A stretch of 6,448 nucleotides of DNA from an uncultured Actinomyces sp. (GTDB lineage: Bacteria > Actinomycetota > Actinomycetes > Actinomycetales > Actinomycetaceae), in contig USHU01000062.1 in NCBI GenBank assembly GCA_900554605.1, positions 1 through 6,448 of the forward strand. The letters are read 5' to 3'. The notes beneath the pieces are model-generated. The model saw only the letters and a program-made list of their open reading frames with translations. It was not told the DNA's origin and searched no databases. How positions within the stretch are numbered: the first letter of the stretch is position 1; the number at the start of each line of letters is the position of its first letter. A program made the translations under genes and the position numbers. Positions 1 through 6,194 of the stretch are shown here, piece by piece.

Positions 1-526
1 TGCGCCCATCGATGTAGAGAGTATCCTGCATCTGGCGTGCGGGGTGATCAATATCGAAATTCAAGGAGTCGAAGTTGAACCATTCGTGTTCAATTTCCGG
101 TCCTTCGGCGATTTGCCATCCCATGCCGATGAAGAAATCTGAGATCTCTTCCATGATTGTTTCGAGGGGATGACGGGCGCCTGCGCGAGCACGAGCGGTC
201 GGGATCGTGATGTCCACAGCCTCGCTGACCAAAACTTGCGCATCGTGACGTTCCTGAAGGAGCTCCTGGCGTTCCTGCAGAGCTGCATTAATCTGCGAAC
301 GCGCAGATCCCAGCAGACGACCGGCAAGACCGCGATCTTTCGGATCAAGTTTGCCGATACCGCGGTTTGCCTGGACGAGAGCAGCCGAGTCTCCCATAAA
401 CTCCAGGCGCACGGCCTTCAATTCATCGAGGTCTTCAGTGTGAGCGATCGCCTGCGTTGCCTGAGTAACAAGCTCTTCGATTGCGTGCTCATCTAAGGGA
501 TTGAGGCCACCAGCGGTGCCGGTCAT
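1..526 (-). CDS. pheS: Phenylalanyl-tRNA synthetase alpha subunit, 5' part (cut by window start)
   Basis: Catalytic subunit of the cytoplasmic (alpha-beta)2 enzyme that charges tRNA-Phe with phenylalanine. The first 175 residues are visible; the gene runs off the left edge, so the 3' half and any pheT are not seen. Residues 10-95 are a charged, helical stretch matching the N-terminal coiled-coil arm that contacts tRNA. The catalytic core begins with VDITIPTARARAG (104-116) and the class II motif 1 region starting RHPLETIMEE (118-127). The family signature FNFDSLN...HPARQMQDTLY lies at 150-171. The ATG at 526-524 is preceded by a good Shine-Dalgarno sequence (AGGAGAG, about 8 bases upstream on the minus strand). 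It is divergent from panB across a 138-base spacer. The sequence looks intact as far as it goes. Family identity is certain; only completeness is unknown. Confidence 0.97.
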   Translation of the reverse strand, partial: MTGTAGGLNPLDEHAIEELVTQATQAIAHTEDLDELKAVRLEFMGDSAALVQANRGIGKLDPKDRGLAGRLLGSARSQINAALQERQELLQERHDAQVLVSEAVDITIPTARARAGARHPLETIMEEISDFFIGMGWQIAEGPEIEHEWFNFDSLNFDIDHPARQMQDTLYIDGR

Positions 527-559
527 GTCCTACTCTCCTATGATTGGGTCAGCATTTTG

Positions 560-577
560 CCTCGTGACAGGACGAGG
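560..577 (-). other. Inverted repeat in the pheS leader
   Basis: CCTCGT, six bases, then ACGAGG: a perfect 6-base-pair stem within the predicted pheS mRNA leader, about 34 bases before the start codon. No U-tract follows. It could be a small leader hairpin or chance. It is far too small for a T-box leader, and I see no conserved T-box sequence. Confidence 0.3.
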
Positions 578-586
578 ATTTCTTCC

Positions 587-592
587 ATTGTA
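587..592 (-). promoter_or_regulatory. Candidate -10 element for pheS
   Basis: Read on the minus strand this is TACAAT, five of six matches to the TATAAT consensus. It lies 61 bases upstream of the pheS ATG and would start a leader of about 54 bases. No good -35 hexamer is visible 16-19 bases upstream, so this is a tentative call from sequence alone. It is the best -10-like hexamer I see on the minus strand of the pheS-panB spacer. Confidence 0.3.
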
Positions 593-612
593 GGTCAACA
601 GCTTCTTCCGGC

Positions 613-641
613 TGGAATGAAGCCGCAGTGCGGACTACTCT
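613..641 (+). promoter_or_regulatory. Candidate panB-map promoter
   Basis: TGGAAT (613-618) and TACTCT (636-641) are separated by 17 bases. The second fits the TAnnnT pattern common in actinobacterial housekeeping promoters; the first is only a partial match to TTGACA. Transcription would start near 648, giving a leader of about 17 bases that contains the panB ribosome-binding site. This is inferred from sequence only. Confidence 0.3.
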
Positions 642-664
642 CAAAGTGCGACGAAAGGACAACA

Positions 665-1543
665 ATGACGGGTTACCTCGCTGACGATTCAACTGCTTCA
701 GCTTCCCTGCCTTCACTCTCGCCACAGCCCGAACGGGGACCGCTGGATAAGAAGCGCATCCGTATTCAGCATCTCCAGGCGGCTAAAGAACAGGGCGTGA
801 AGATTTCGATGTTGACCGCCTATGACGCTCTCACCGCTTCGATCTTCGATCGGGCGGGGATCGATATGATTTTGGTTGGGGATTCGCTGGGCAATGTTGT
901 GCTGGGGTATTCCTCTACTCTTCCCGTGACCCTCGATGATATGGAACGCGCAACTGCGGCTGTTGCCCGCGCAGCGTCCCGTGCTTTGATCGTCGCTGAT
1001 CTTCCCTTCGGCGCCTACGAGGCCTCACCTGAGCAGGCTTTCACCAGTGCGGCGCGACTCATGAAAGCCGGCGCGCATGCCGTCAAACTCGAAGGCGGAG
1101 CGGCGCGAGCTGAAACTGTCGCTGTACTTACAGGCGCGGGGATCCCCGTCGTTGCCCACCTTGGATATACCCCCCAATCGGAAAATTCCTTGGGAGGCCC
1201 GCGCATGCAAGGACGCGGAGAGGGTGCGAAAAAGCTGATGGAAGATGCTCGCGTATTAGAAGCGGCCGGCGCATTCGCAGTGGTTTTCGAAATGGTTCCC
1301 GAGCCCGTTGCAACGCAGCTAACAAAGGAACTTTCCATCATTACGATCGGAATCGGAGCAGGCCCTCACACGGACGGACAGGTCCTTGTTTGGTCCGATA
1401 TGGCTGGCATGACCTCCTGGTCCCCATCTTTTGCCCGTCGCTTTGCCGAACTCGGCCGTGAACTTGAATCGGCAGCAGGCAGCTACATTTCCGCCGTTCG
1501 CAGTGGCGATTTTCCCGGTTCAGATAACTACCGTAGTGAATGA
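665..1543 (+). CDS. panB: 3-methyl-2-oxobutanoate hydroxymethyltransferase (ketopantoate hydroxymethyltransferase)
   Basis: First committed enzyme of pantothenate and so coenzyme A synthesis: it transfers a hydroxymethyl group from 5,10-methylenetetrahydrofolate to 2-oxoisovalerate, in the cytoplasm and Mg2+-dependent. The 292-residue product is a TIM barrel of normal actinobacterial length with a short Ser/Pro-rich tail (about 1-28). Active-site residues, matched to E. coli PanB from memory, are all present: Asp73 (VGDS), Asp112 (ADLPFG), Lys141 and Glu143 (VKLEGG), His165 (AHLGYTPQS) and Glu209 (FEMVP). [17 protein letters not shown] (229-245) is the C-terminal family block. I chose the ATG at 665 because GAAAGGA lies 6 bases upstream. 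The frame is open back to a TTG at 557, but that extension crosses the likely promoter and has no family similarity. map follows after 13 bases, so the two are probably co-transcribed. panC and panD are not in the window. Confidence 0.96.
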   Translation: MTGYLADDSTASASLPSLSPQPERGPLDKKRIRIQHLQAAKEQGVKISMLTAYDALTASIFDRAGIDMILVGDSLGNVVLGYSSTLPVTLDDMERATAAVARAASRALIVADLPFGAYEASPEQAFTSAARLMKAGAHAVKLEGGAARAETVAVLTGAGIPVVAHLGYTPQSENSLGGPRMQGRGEGAKKLMEDARVLEAAGAFAVVFEMVPEPVATQLTKELSIITIGIGAGPHTDGQVLVWSDMAGMTSWSPSFARRFAELGRELESAAGSYISAVRSGDFPGSDNYRSE

Positions 1544-1545
1544 GG
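1542..1545 (+). promoter_or_regulatory. map ribosome-binding site overlapping the panB stop codon
   Basis: GAGG begins inside the panB TGA stop (1541-1543) and ends 11 bases before the map ATG at 1557. The spacing is long but usable. Terminating ribosomes from panB would sit on the map initiation region, which favours translational coupling. The site also supports the ATG at 1557 over the earlier in-frame ATG at 1431, which lies inside panB. Confidence 0.55.
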
Positions 1546-1556
1546 TTGAATCAACA

Positions 1557-2441
1557 ATGTCGCAATCACTTGGCGCAAAGCGTGCTCCACTTGGAACTTT
1601 AAAGCCTGGCAAGATCTCACCGCGTCGTGCGGTTCCCGCACACATCGACCGTCCTGAGTACATGTATCACTCAGGTCCCGAAGTCGTCACTGCCGGCGAT
1701 ATTAAAAGCCCCGAAACGATTGAAAAAATCCGTGTGGCCGGCCGTATCGCAGCTCAGGCACTGCAAGTAGTCGGGGAAGCAGTTCGTCCCGGGATAACGA
1801 CTGACGAATTGGACCGTATAGGTCACGAGTTCATCATTTCGCACAATGCCTACCCTTCATGTCTGGGTTACATGGGATTCCCCAAGTCCCTGTGCACCTC
1901 GATTAATGAAGTAATCTGCCACGGTATCCCTGATGATCGTCCCCTCGAAGACGGGGACATTGTCAATGTCGATATCACGGCGTACTACGACGGTGTTCAC
2001 GGCGATACCTGCGCGATGTTCGAGGTAGGAAATGTGGATGAAGAGTCCCATCTCCTCATTGAACGTACCCGTAACGCGATGATGCGCGGCATCAAAGCTG
2101 TGCGCCCCGGTCGCGAGATCAACGTCATCGGACGAGTGATTGAATCCTATGCGCATCGCTTTGACTACGGTGTCGTTCGCGATTTTACCGGGCACGGCGT
2201 CGGTGAAGCATTCCACTCAGGATTGATTGTTCCTCACTACGATGCGGCGCCTGCGCATAACGAAGTCATGGAAGAAGGCATGGTTTTCACCATCGAACCC
2301 ATGCTCAATCTGGGCGGAATTGAGTGGGAGCAGTGGGATGACGATTGGACTGTCGTCACGAAAGACCGCGGCCGATCAGCACAATTTGAGCACACAATCG
2401 TCGTGACTGAAGACGGTGCAGAAATCCTCACTCTCCCCTGA
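1557..2441 (+). CDS. map: Type I methionine aminopeptidase, class Ic-like
   Basis: Removes the initiator methionine from nascent proteins whose second residue is small; a two-metal cytoplasmic peptidase that acts at the ribosome exit. The product has 294 residues. The five metal ligands of the pita-bread fold are present: Asp139 (VNVDI), Asp150 (HGDT), His213 ([10 protein letters not shown]), Glu247 (TIEPML) and Glu278 (FEHTIVV). The substrate-site His122 lies in [11 protein letters not shown]. Their spacing follows E. coli Map with an offset of 42-43. The N-terminal extension of about 40 residues is basic and proline-rich ([14 protein letters not shown], 22-35), as in the actinobacterial class Ic enzymes (Mycobacterium MetAP1c), where it is proposed to contact the ribosome. 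The ATG at 1557 gives the start expected for this class. It sits 13 bases after panB, with its ribosome-binding site overlapping the panB stop, and 72 bases before ppgK. Confidence 0.96.
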   Translation: MSQSLGAKRAPLGTLKPGKISPRRAVPAHIDRPEYMYHSGPEVVTAGDIKSPETIEKIRVAGRIAAQALQVVGEAVRPGITTDELDRIGHEFIISHNAYPSCLGYMGFPKSLCTSINEVICHGIPDDRPLEDGDIVNVDITAYYDGVHGDTCAMFEVGNVDEESHLLIERTRNAMMRGIKAVRPGREINVIGRVIESYAHRFDYGVVRDFTGHGVGEAFHSGLIVPHYDAAPAHNEVMEEGMVFTIEPMLNLGGIEWEQWDDDWTVVTKDRGRSAQFEHTIVVTEDGAEILTLP

Positions 2442-2513
2442 TACAGCAGCAAATTTTTATCAGCTCTGGATGGCAGTTATTCTTAGTAATGCGGCCACTC
2501 AAAGGAGAAGAAC

Positions 2514-3266
2514 ATGAAACTCGCATGCGGAATTGATATCGGCGGTTCAGGCGTCAAAGGCGCACTTGTCGACCTGACAACGGGAACATACTCCGGCGAG
2601 AGTGTTCTCATTGCGACACCGTCCCCTGCAACGCCAGATGCTGTTGCACAGGTGTGCGGTCAGGTCCTTGAAACGCTTGGCGTCACCTCAGAAATTCCGG
2701 TTGGGATTACTTTCCCCGCTCCCATCGTGCATGGGCGCGTTCCTTTCATGGCTAACCTCGATCCTTCTTGGGCGGGAATCGATGTCGTCGAGCTCATGGA
2801 CCGTCATCTGGGTCGCACGATCGTCGCCCTTAACGACGCGGATGCTGCGGGACTGGGCGAGGCCATTTACGGCGCTGCACGAGGCGTTCCCGGTGTCGTC
2901 ATTGTGACGACGCTAGGAACTGGAATCGGCTCGGCGATCATCAATGACGGGATCCTTCTCCCCAACTCCGAGCTCGGCCACCTCGAGATCGACGGTCACG
3001 ATGCCGAAACTCAGGCTTCGGCGGGCCAGAAAACAGCACAGAATCTGGATTGGGTCACGTGGGCTGGTCGTCTTCAGCGCTACTACTCACACGTTGAGAT
3101 GCTCTTCTCCCCCGATCTCTTTGTCATCGGTGGCGGCGTGAGCGCCAACCATGAGAAGTTCCTCCCTCTCTTGAACCTGCGCACGCCCGTTGTGCCGGCA
3201 ATCTTGCGCAACACTGCCGGCATCGTTGGAGCAGCTTTCGAGGCCGCACGCGATTCTCGCGCATAA
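2514..3266 (+). CDS. ppgK: Polyphosphate-dependent glucokinase (ROK family)
   Basis: Phosphorylates glucose to glucose 6-phosphate using inorganic polyphosphate, and in many homologues ATP as well; cytoplasmic. The 250 residues match the actinobacterial PpgK layout. Visible motifs are the phosphate-1 loop DIGGSGVKG (8-16), [11 protein letters not shown] (80-90), NDADAAG (107-113, catalytic Asp108), the phosphate-2 loop LGTGIGS (134-140), ELGHLEIDG (153-161) and the C-terminal GGGVS (206-210) with RTPVVPAIL (223-231). The Cys-rich zinc motif of ATP-dependent ROK glucokinases is absent, as expected for PpgK. The ATG has a strong AAAGGAGA ribosome-binding site 5 bases upstream. The 72-base gap after map could hold a promoter (TATTCT at 2478-2483 is a weak candidate) or be read through from panB-map. 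It ends against a hairpin shared with the convergent rnpB. Substrate choice (polyphosphate or ATP) is inferred from family resemblance. Confidence 0.94.
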   Translation: MKLACGIDIGGSGVKGALVDLTTGTYSGESVLIATPSPATPDAVAQVCGQVLETLGVTSEIPVGITFPAPIVHGRVPFMANLDPSWAGIDVVELMDRHLGRTIVALNDADAAGLGEAIYGAARGVPGVVIVTTLGTGIGSAIINDGILLPNSELGHLEIDGHDAETQASAGQKTAQNLDWVTWAGRLQRYYSHVEMLFSPDLFVIGGGVSANHEKFLPLLNLRTPVVPAILRNTAGIVGAAFEAARDSRA

Positions 3267-3301
3267 CACAGAGGAGGGATTCTCCCTTACGACCATAATT
3301 T

Positions 3302-3333
3302 TGAGGGCCGCTCGGATTACCAAGCGGCCCTCA
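3302..3333. terminator. Hairpin between convergent ppgK and rnpB, probable bidirectional terminator
   Basis: TGAGGGCCGCT (3302-3312) pairs perfectly with AGCGGCCCTCA (3323-3333): 11 base pairs, mostly G-C, around a 10-base loop. It lies 35 bases after the ppgK stop. On the other strand it lies about 3 bases beyond the closing P1 stem of RNase P RNA. Neither strand has a run of U after the stem; on the minus strand it is followed by AAAATTATGG. It therefore resembles the U-less hairpins often called as terminators in actinobacteria. It could instead protect or mark the 3' end of RNase P RNA precursor. Confidence 0.7.
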
Positions 3334-3335
3334 GG

Positions 3336-3693
3336 TGCATTCGAGTCAGCCTGTACGCCGGGTTTTGTCCTACTTTCGTAGTGGCGACCATCTATCTAGG
3401 ACCACCGTTGCCGATGGCCTCAAGCAACCTACCCGCAGACATCGAACGGGCAATTCTTTACGTCTGCTGCTCGGTCTTGCTCCGGATGGGGTTTACCAAG
3501 CCGATGCGGTCACCCGCAACGCTGGTGAGCTCTTACCTCACCTTTTCACCCTTACTGCTGACGCAGCGGTTTCTTTTCTGTGGCACTTTCCCGCGGGTCA
3601 CCCCGGGTGGCTGTTAGCCACCATCCTGCCCTGTGGAGCCCGGACGTTCCTCGAGACTTAAAGTCGCGCGGCCGCCCAGCCAACTCGTATGCA
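3336..3693 (-). ncRNA. rnpB: RNase P RNA, bacterial type A
   Basis: Catalytic RNA that cleaves the 5' leader from tRNA precursors. Read on the minus strand, the conserved blocks occur in order. The first is GAGGAACGTCCGGGCTCCAC (complement of about 3633-3652), the 5' arm of the P4 core. Next come GGGTGAAA and GGTAAGAGCTCACCAGCG (about 3520-3550). GGTAA at 3493-3497 is the L15 loop that pairs with the tRNA CCA end. AGATAGATGGTCGCCAC (complement of 3381-3397) and ACAAAACCCGGCGTAC (complement of 3353-3368) close the core. The ends are set by helix P1: GCAT-A-CGAGT at the 5' end pairs with ACTCG-A-ATGC at the 3' end, with a single A-A mismatch. The length of about 358 bases is normal. End positions are good to a few bases. 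Reading frames on both strands here are incidental. Confidence 0.95.
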
Positions 3694-3699
3694 CAGGGA

Positions 3700-3705
3700 A
3701 GTTTA
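3700..3705 (-). promoter_or_regulatory. Candidate -10 element of rnpB
   Basis: Read on the minus strand this is TAAACT, which fits TAnnnT. It ends 7 bases before position 3693, just where helix P1 predicts the RNA to begin. No clear -35 hexamer is seen; the expected place (about 3722-3729) overlaps the region directly before the yaaA start codon. Confidence 0.4.
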
Positions 3706-3718
3706 GCGCGTTTATCAC

Positions 3719-3724
3719 TAGTGT
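3719..3724 (+). promoter_or_regulatory. Candidate -10 element of yaaA, leaderless arrangement
   Basis: TAGTGT fits the TAnnnT pattern, and exactly six bases separate it from the GTG start at 3731. Transcription would therefore begin at or beside the start codon. The only purine-rich stretch, GGAG at 3725-3728, is two bases from the GTG and too close to act as a normal Shine-Dalgarno site. No -35 is recognisable. Confidence 0.35.
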
Positions 3725-3730
3725 GGAGTT

Positions 3731-4552
3731 GTGGATATCTGGTTACCGCCCTCAGAAGGCAAGAATGCACCCAGCGATGGCCCCAATCTGAACCTCGATT
3801 CGCTGTCGTTTCCGATCTTGAATTCAACTCGCGCGGAAATAATAAACGCTTGTGCTCGAATCACCGAGCCCCAAACAGCGCAGCGCATCTTCAATATTGG
3901 CGCGAAGCACGAAGCAGAACTTGTTGCCAATCGTGCCCTCATGAACCAGCCTTGCGCCCCGGCATCGACAGTATTCACCGGTGTGCTTTACGAAGCCCTT
4001 CGCGAGCACAACCCGACTATCTGGGAAGGAGAAGATGCTCGTCGCATCCTCATCTTCTCGGGAATCTTTGGAGTGCTTCGCGCTAACGACATGATTCCCC
4101 TCCACCGCCTTGCAATGGGTGCGACTTTACCTCCGCTCGGAAAAATCTCCTCCCTGTGGCGCCGAGTTCTCAACGAAGAACTGAAAGATCACTATGCTGG
4201 GCACACAATCCTTGATTGCCGCTCAAGTGACTACAAGAATGCTTGTACGGCTCAGTGGGCGCATCTGTGGGATGTTCGCGTTGAGCGCGAGAAAGACGGG
4301 AAACGAAGCGTTGTCTCGCACAATGCAAAGAAGTGGCGTGGAATCCTCGCTGCCACGCTGGCCCCCGTTGCCTCCACCATCACTCAGGAAATAGAACTTA
4401 AAGAAGCGCTCCACGACATCATTCCCAGGATTTACACTCGCGATGCACGCGGAGTGACAAGTCGCGTCAAAGCAATTGAGGTATCGCCGCCACGCTCAAC
4501 TCGACTCCATGGAAGCACGTGTACTCTGACTCTGGTCACCGCTGAGGAATAA
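3731..4552 (+). CDS. yaaA: YaaA/DUF328 family peroxide stress protein
   Basis: Member of the YaaA family. In E. coli, YaaA is induced under peroxide stress and limits DNA and protein damage by lowering free intracellular iron; biochemical details remain partly open. The 273 residues carry the actinobacterial family blocks in order: LPPSEGK (5-11), VFTGVLYEAL (81-90), FSGIFGVLR (109-117) with IPLHRLAMG (122-130), LDCRSSDY (161-168) and VVSHNAKKWRG (194-204). After about residue 215 conservation is weaker by eye. The start is fixed: an in-frame TAG at 3719-3721 leaves GTG 3731 as the only start that keeps the conserved N-terminus. Its upstream context suggests leaderless translation. It is divergent from rnpB (under 40 bases apart) and converges with the DUF164 gene across a terminator. 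The stress role is transferred from the family, not shown here. Confidence 0.9.
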   Translation: MDIWLPPSEGKNAPSDGPNLNLDSLSFPILNSTRAEIINACARITEPQTAQRIFNIGAKHEAELVANRALMNQPCAPASTVFTGVLYEALREHNPTIWEGEDARRILIFSGIFGVLRANDMIPLHRLAMGATLPPLGKISSLWRRVLNEELKDHYAGHTILDCRSSDYKNACTAQWAHLWDVRVEREKDGKRSVVSHNAKKWRGILAATLAPVASTITQEIELKEALHDIIPRIYTRDARGVTSRVKAIEVSPPRSTRLHGSTCTLTLVTAEE

Positions 4553-4590
4553 AAGAAAAGCCCCGTATCTCGGGGCTTTTCTTTGTTTTA
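4552..4590. terminator. Bidirectional intrinsic terminator between yaaA and the DUF164 gene
   Basis: AAAGAAAAGCCCCG (4552-4565) pairs perfectly with CGGGGCTTTTCTTT (4571-4584) around the 5-base loop TATCT. The G-C core sits next to the loop and the A/T-rich outer part gives a U-rich run for transcription from either side; on the plus strand CTTTTCTTTGTTTT follows the core. The stop codons of the two convergent genes (4550-4552 and 4590-4588) lie on its edges, so one 35-base gap serves both units. Confidence 0.92.
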
Positions 4591-5316
4591 GCTTCGGGTC
4601 CGAACGACAATCTGTCCGGTATCTTCCGCGAAGTACAGTTCGTCGCTGGGGGTGAGGCGGATGCGCTCGAGTTCCATCGGTGAAAGTTCAGCAAATCCCA
4701 TAGGGTTACCGTCCCGTACCTCGATCACAGCAAGTGCGCCGTTCTTCTCACGCGCGGCCTCGTACTCTTCAAGAAGAGCAGCATCAATCTGAGCAGCACG
4801 CTCACGTCGCTGCGCAATCACGCCGCGAAGTTCATCGTCAAGTTCAGCGGTTTCTTCAAGGAAACGAGCCTTTGTTGACTCAATATCGGCTTCAATTGCA
4901 TCCGCTTCAGCGTTCATCTGAGTTTGAGCGTTTCTTGCCACATCGGTTCGTTCCTCTGCGGAAAGTTGGTCTTCCTCGAGGCGTTTGATGCGCTCATCCA
5001 TCTGCGCGATCTCATGCTGCATGGAATTGATATCGCGCAGGGGAACCTGGTTCTTTTCGATTCTTTCACTTTGACGATCGCGACGTTGGCGCACGCGTTC
5101 AATCTCTTCTTCGATGCGTCCGCTCTCACGCTCGCAGTCCGAAATCACCGCGCTTTGCGACACTGCTGCACGGCGCAGATCAGCAAGACGAGCAGCCAGT
5201 TCGCGTACGGTTTCATGTGCGGGATGGGATTGACGGCGGTGGCGGAGCGAAGATTCCTTCTGGTCGAGCTTTTGTAACTCGAGTAGGACCAACTGCTGGG
5301 GGTGAGGCGCTTTCAC
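4588..5316 (-). CDS. DUF164 / C4-type zinc-ribbon family protein lacking the zinc cysteines
   Basis: The 242-residue protein has the architecture of the DUF164 zinc-ribbon family (relatives include Helicobacter HP0958/FlgZ and mycobacterial Rv2229c/MSMEG_4306). A long, highly charged antiparallel coiled coil spans about residues 8-190, and a small C-terminal domain about 195-242. No signal peptide or membrane segment is seen, so it is cytoplasmic. The function is not known with confidence in actinobacteria. In typical members the C-terminal domain has two Cys pairs, near ELSP and near GRILVRT. Here ELSP (210-213) and GQIVVRT (234-240) are kept, but the Cys positions read Asn204, Gly207, Ala230 and Thr233. 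The only Cys, Cys61, is in the coiled coil. I chose GTG 5316 because it overlaps the nif3 stop as GTGA and has GGAGGG 9 bases upstream; an ATG at 5352 would overlap nif3 further and add a non-family stretch. It is the second gene of the nif3 operon. Confidence 0.88.
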   Translation of the reverse strand: MKAPHPQQLVLLELQKLDQKESSLRHRRQSHPAHETVRELAARLADLRRAAVSQSAVISDCERESGRIEEEIERVRQRRDRQSERIEKNQVPLRDINSMQHEIAQMDERIKRLEEDQLSAEERTDVARNAQTQMNAEADAIEADIESTKARFLEETAELDDELRGVIAQRRERAAQIDAALLEEYEAAREKNGALAVIEVRDGNPMGFAELSPMELERIRLTPSDELYFAEDTGQIVVRTRS

Positions 5317-6158
5317 AGGTAACTTCCCTCCGTATTCAAATGAACGTTCCACGGCTCTGTCACAATGGTAGAGACTTTCACCTCACAGGTGATAGCTGAT
5401 CGGCGTGCTTCTTCCCTCAATTTGCGAGCAAGTACCGGCATCCACAGGGTTTCCGTTGCCCAGTGGCTCGCACAGATAAGACCACATTGCCCTTCTTCAA
5501 GGAATTCACTGGCAGGGTGATGGCGCAGATCAGCAGTGATAAAGACATCCACCCCGCTGGCAAGGACTTGGTCAAGCAGGCTGTCTCCCGCTCCCGGACT
5601 TACCGCAACTCGATGGACTGTTGCTTCAAGATCACCGCCGACAAGTAGTCCTGTTGGACCGGCTGGTAAGGCTTTCGCAACAAGACGCGCAAACTGCCTG
5701 AGGTTCATCGGGGAAATGGTGCCAATGCGACCAAGCCCGATTGTTTGTCCCTGATCATTCATCCCTTCGGGTGCAAGTACTTCGATATCCTTCAGGCCAA
5801 TGGCGTCTGCACAGGCCTGTGCCACTCCGTCGATTGCAACATCCCCATTGGTGTGTGCATTAAAAAGAGCGATACGTGAACGGTTGAGAGCAGCAATCGC
5901 TCGTCCTTTTGCGCTTTCTTCCGAGAGGAATGACGCTCCCCTCAGCAGAAGCGGATGATGGGTAATGACCATGTCAGCACCCCACCCACAGGCCTCGTCA
6001 ATGACTGCTTGCGTGGGGTCTAAAGCCACGAGCACTTTGTGAACCGGTGCCTGAGGAGCACCTGTAATGAGTCCGACTTTGTCCCATCCATGTGCTGTCG
6101 ATGGCGGATACCACTGATTCATCAGCATTCGTATGGTGTCAACGGTCCATTGCGTCAT
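5313..6158 (-). CDS. Nif3-like dinuclear metal centre protein (NIF3/YbgI family)
   Basis: Conserved cytoplasmic protein of the NIF3 family, which forms toroidal hexamers with a two-metal site. Its role is unsettled; it has been called a GTP cyclohydrolase I type 2 homologue in databases without strong proof. Of the 281 residues, the metal-site motifs are all present: His67-His68 (ITHHPLLLRG), His102 and Asp106 (AHTNGD), the DLRHHPASE block (210-218), and His232 and Glu236 (SHWATE). These correspond to the YbgI ligands His63, His64, Asp101, His215 and Glu219 as I recall them. The length is close to the short form (about 250) and well below the roughly 370-residue forms with a central PII/CutA1-like insert, such as Rv2230c. 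The ATG at 6158 has no Shine-Dalgarno sequence but a TAnnnT -10 six bases upstream, suggesting a leaderless mRNA. The downstream DUF164 gene overlaps by four bases; the same pair adjoins in mycobacteria (Rv2230c-Rv2229c). Confidence 0.93.
   Translation of the reverse strand: MTQWTVDTIRMLMNQWYPPSTAHGWDKVGLITGAPQAPVHKVLVALDPTQAVIDEACGWGADMVITHHPLLLRGASFLSEESAKGRAIAALNRSRIALFNAHTNGDVAIDGVAQACADAIGLKDIEVLAPEGMNDQGQTIGLGRIGTISPMNLRQFARLVAKALPAGPTGLLVGGDLEATVHRVAVSPGAGDSLLDQVLASGVDVFITADLRHHPASEFLEEGQCGLICASHWATETLWMPVLARKLREEARRSAITCEVKVSTIVTEPWNVHLNTEGSYL
5326..5331 (-). promoter_or_regulatory. Ribosome-binding site of the DUF164 gene, inside nif3
   Basis: On the minus strand this is GGAGGG, a near-perfect Shine-Dalgarno sequence 9 bases before the GTG at 5316. 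It lies within the last codons of nif3 and decides the start in favour of the GTGA overlap (5313-5316). Confidence 0.7.
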
Positions 6159-6164
6159 GGCTTC

Positions 6165-6191
6165 AGTCTAACCGGATGCATGATAGGTCAC
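6165..6191 (-). promoter_or_regulatory. Candidate nif3 promoter, leaderless arrangement
   Basis: On the minus strand GTGACC (6191-6186, four of six to TTGACA) and TAGACT (6170-6165, TAnnnT) are separated by 15 bases, shorter than the ideal 17. Six bases then separate TAGACT from the ATG at 6158, so transcription should start at or next to the A of the start codon. No ribosome-binding site is visible, which agrees with a leaderless mRNA. Confidence 0.4.
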
Positions 6192-6194
6192 AGC

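Noticed and set aside
170..496. 108-codon plus-strand frame opposite pheS
   Set aside because: It is the antisense of a clearly conserved pheS reading frame and has no ribosome-binding site or recognisable motifs.
557..664. 36-codon N-terminal extension of panB from a TTG
   Set aside because: It would run through the pheS-panB promoter region, has no family similarity, and the ATG at 665 has a good ribosome-binding site.
527..664. Possible T-box riboswitch upstream of pheS
   Set aside because: The spacer is only 138 bases, I see no conserved T-box sequence, and the predicted leader is about 54 bases.
1431..1556. 42-codon N-terminal extension of map overlapping panB
   Set aside because: It lies inside the conserved panB frame; the ATG at 1557 with its ribosome-binding site gives the N-terminus typical of class Ic enzymes.
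2896..2912. GTCGTC/GACGAC inverted repeat inside ppgK
   Set aside because: It lies in the VVIVTTL coding stretch and is explained by codons for Val and Thr repeats; no regulatory context.
3335..4086. Open frames on the plus strand of 108, 78 and 168 codons, and a minus-strand frame of 91 codons over 3552-3827
   Set aside because: They cover the RNase P RNA gene or overlap the start of yaaA in another frame; their products have no family features, and the conserved RNA blocks explain the sequence.
5317..5352. 12-codon extension of the DUF164 protein to an ATG at 5352
   Set aside because: The GTG at 5316 gives a GTGA overlap and a well-spaced GGAGGG; the extra residues do not fit the family start.
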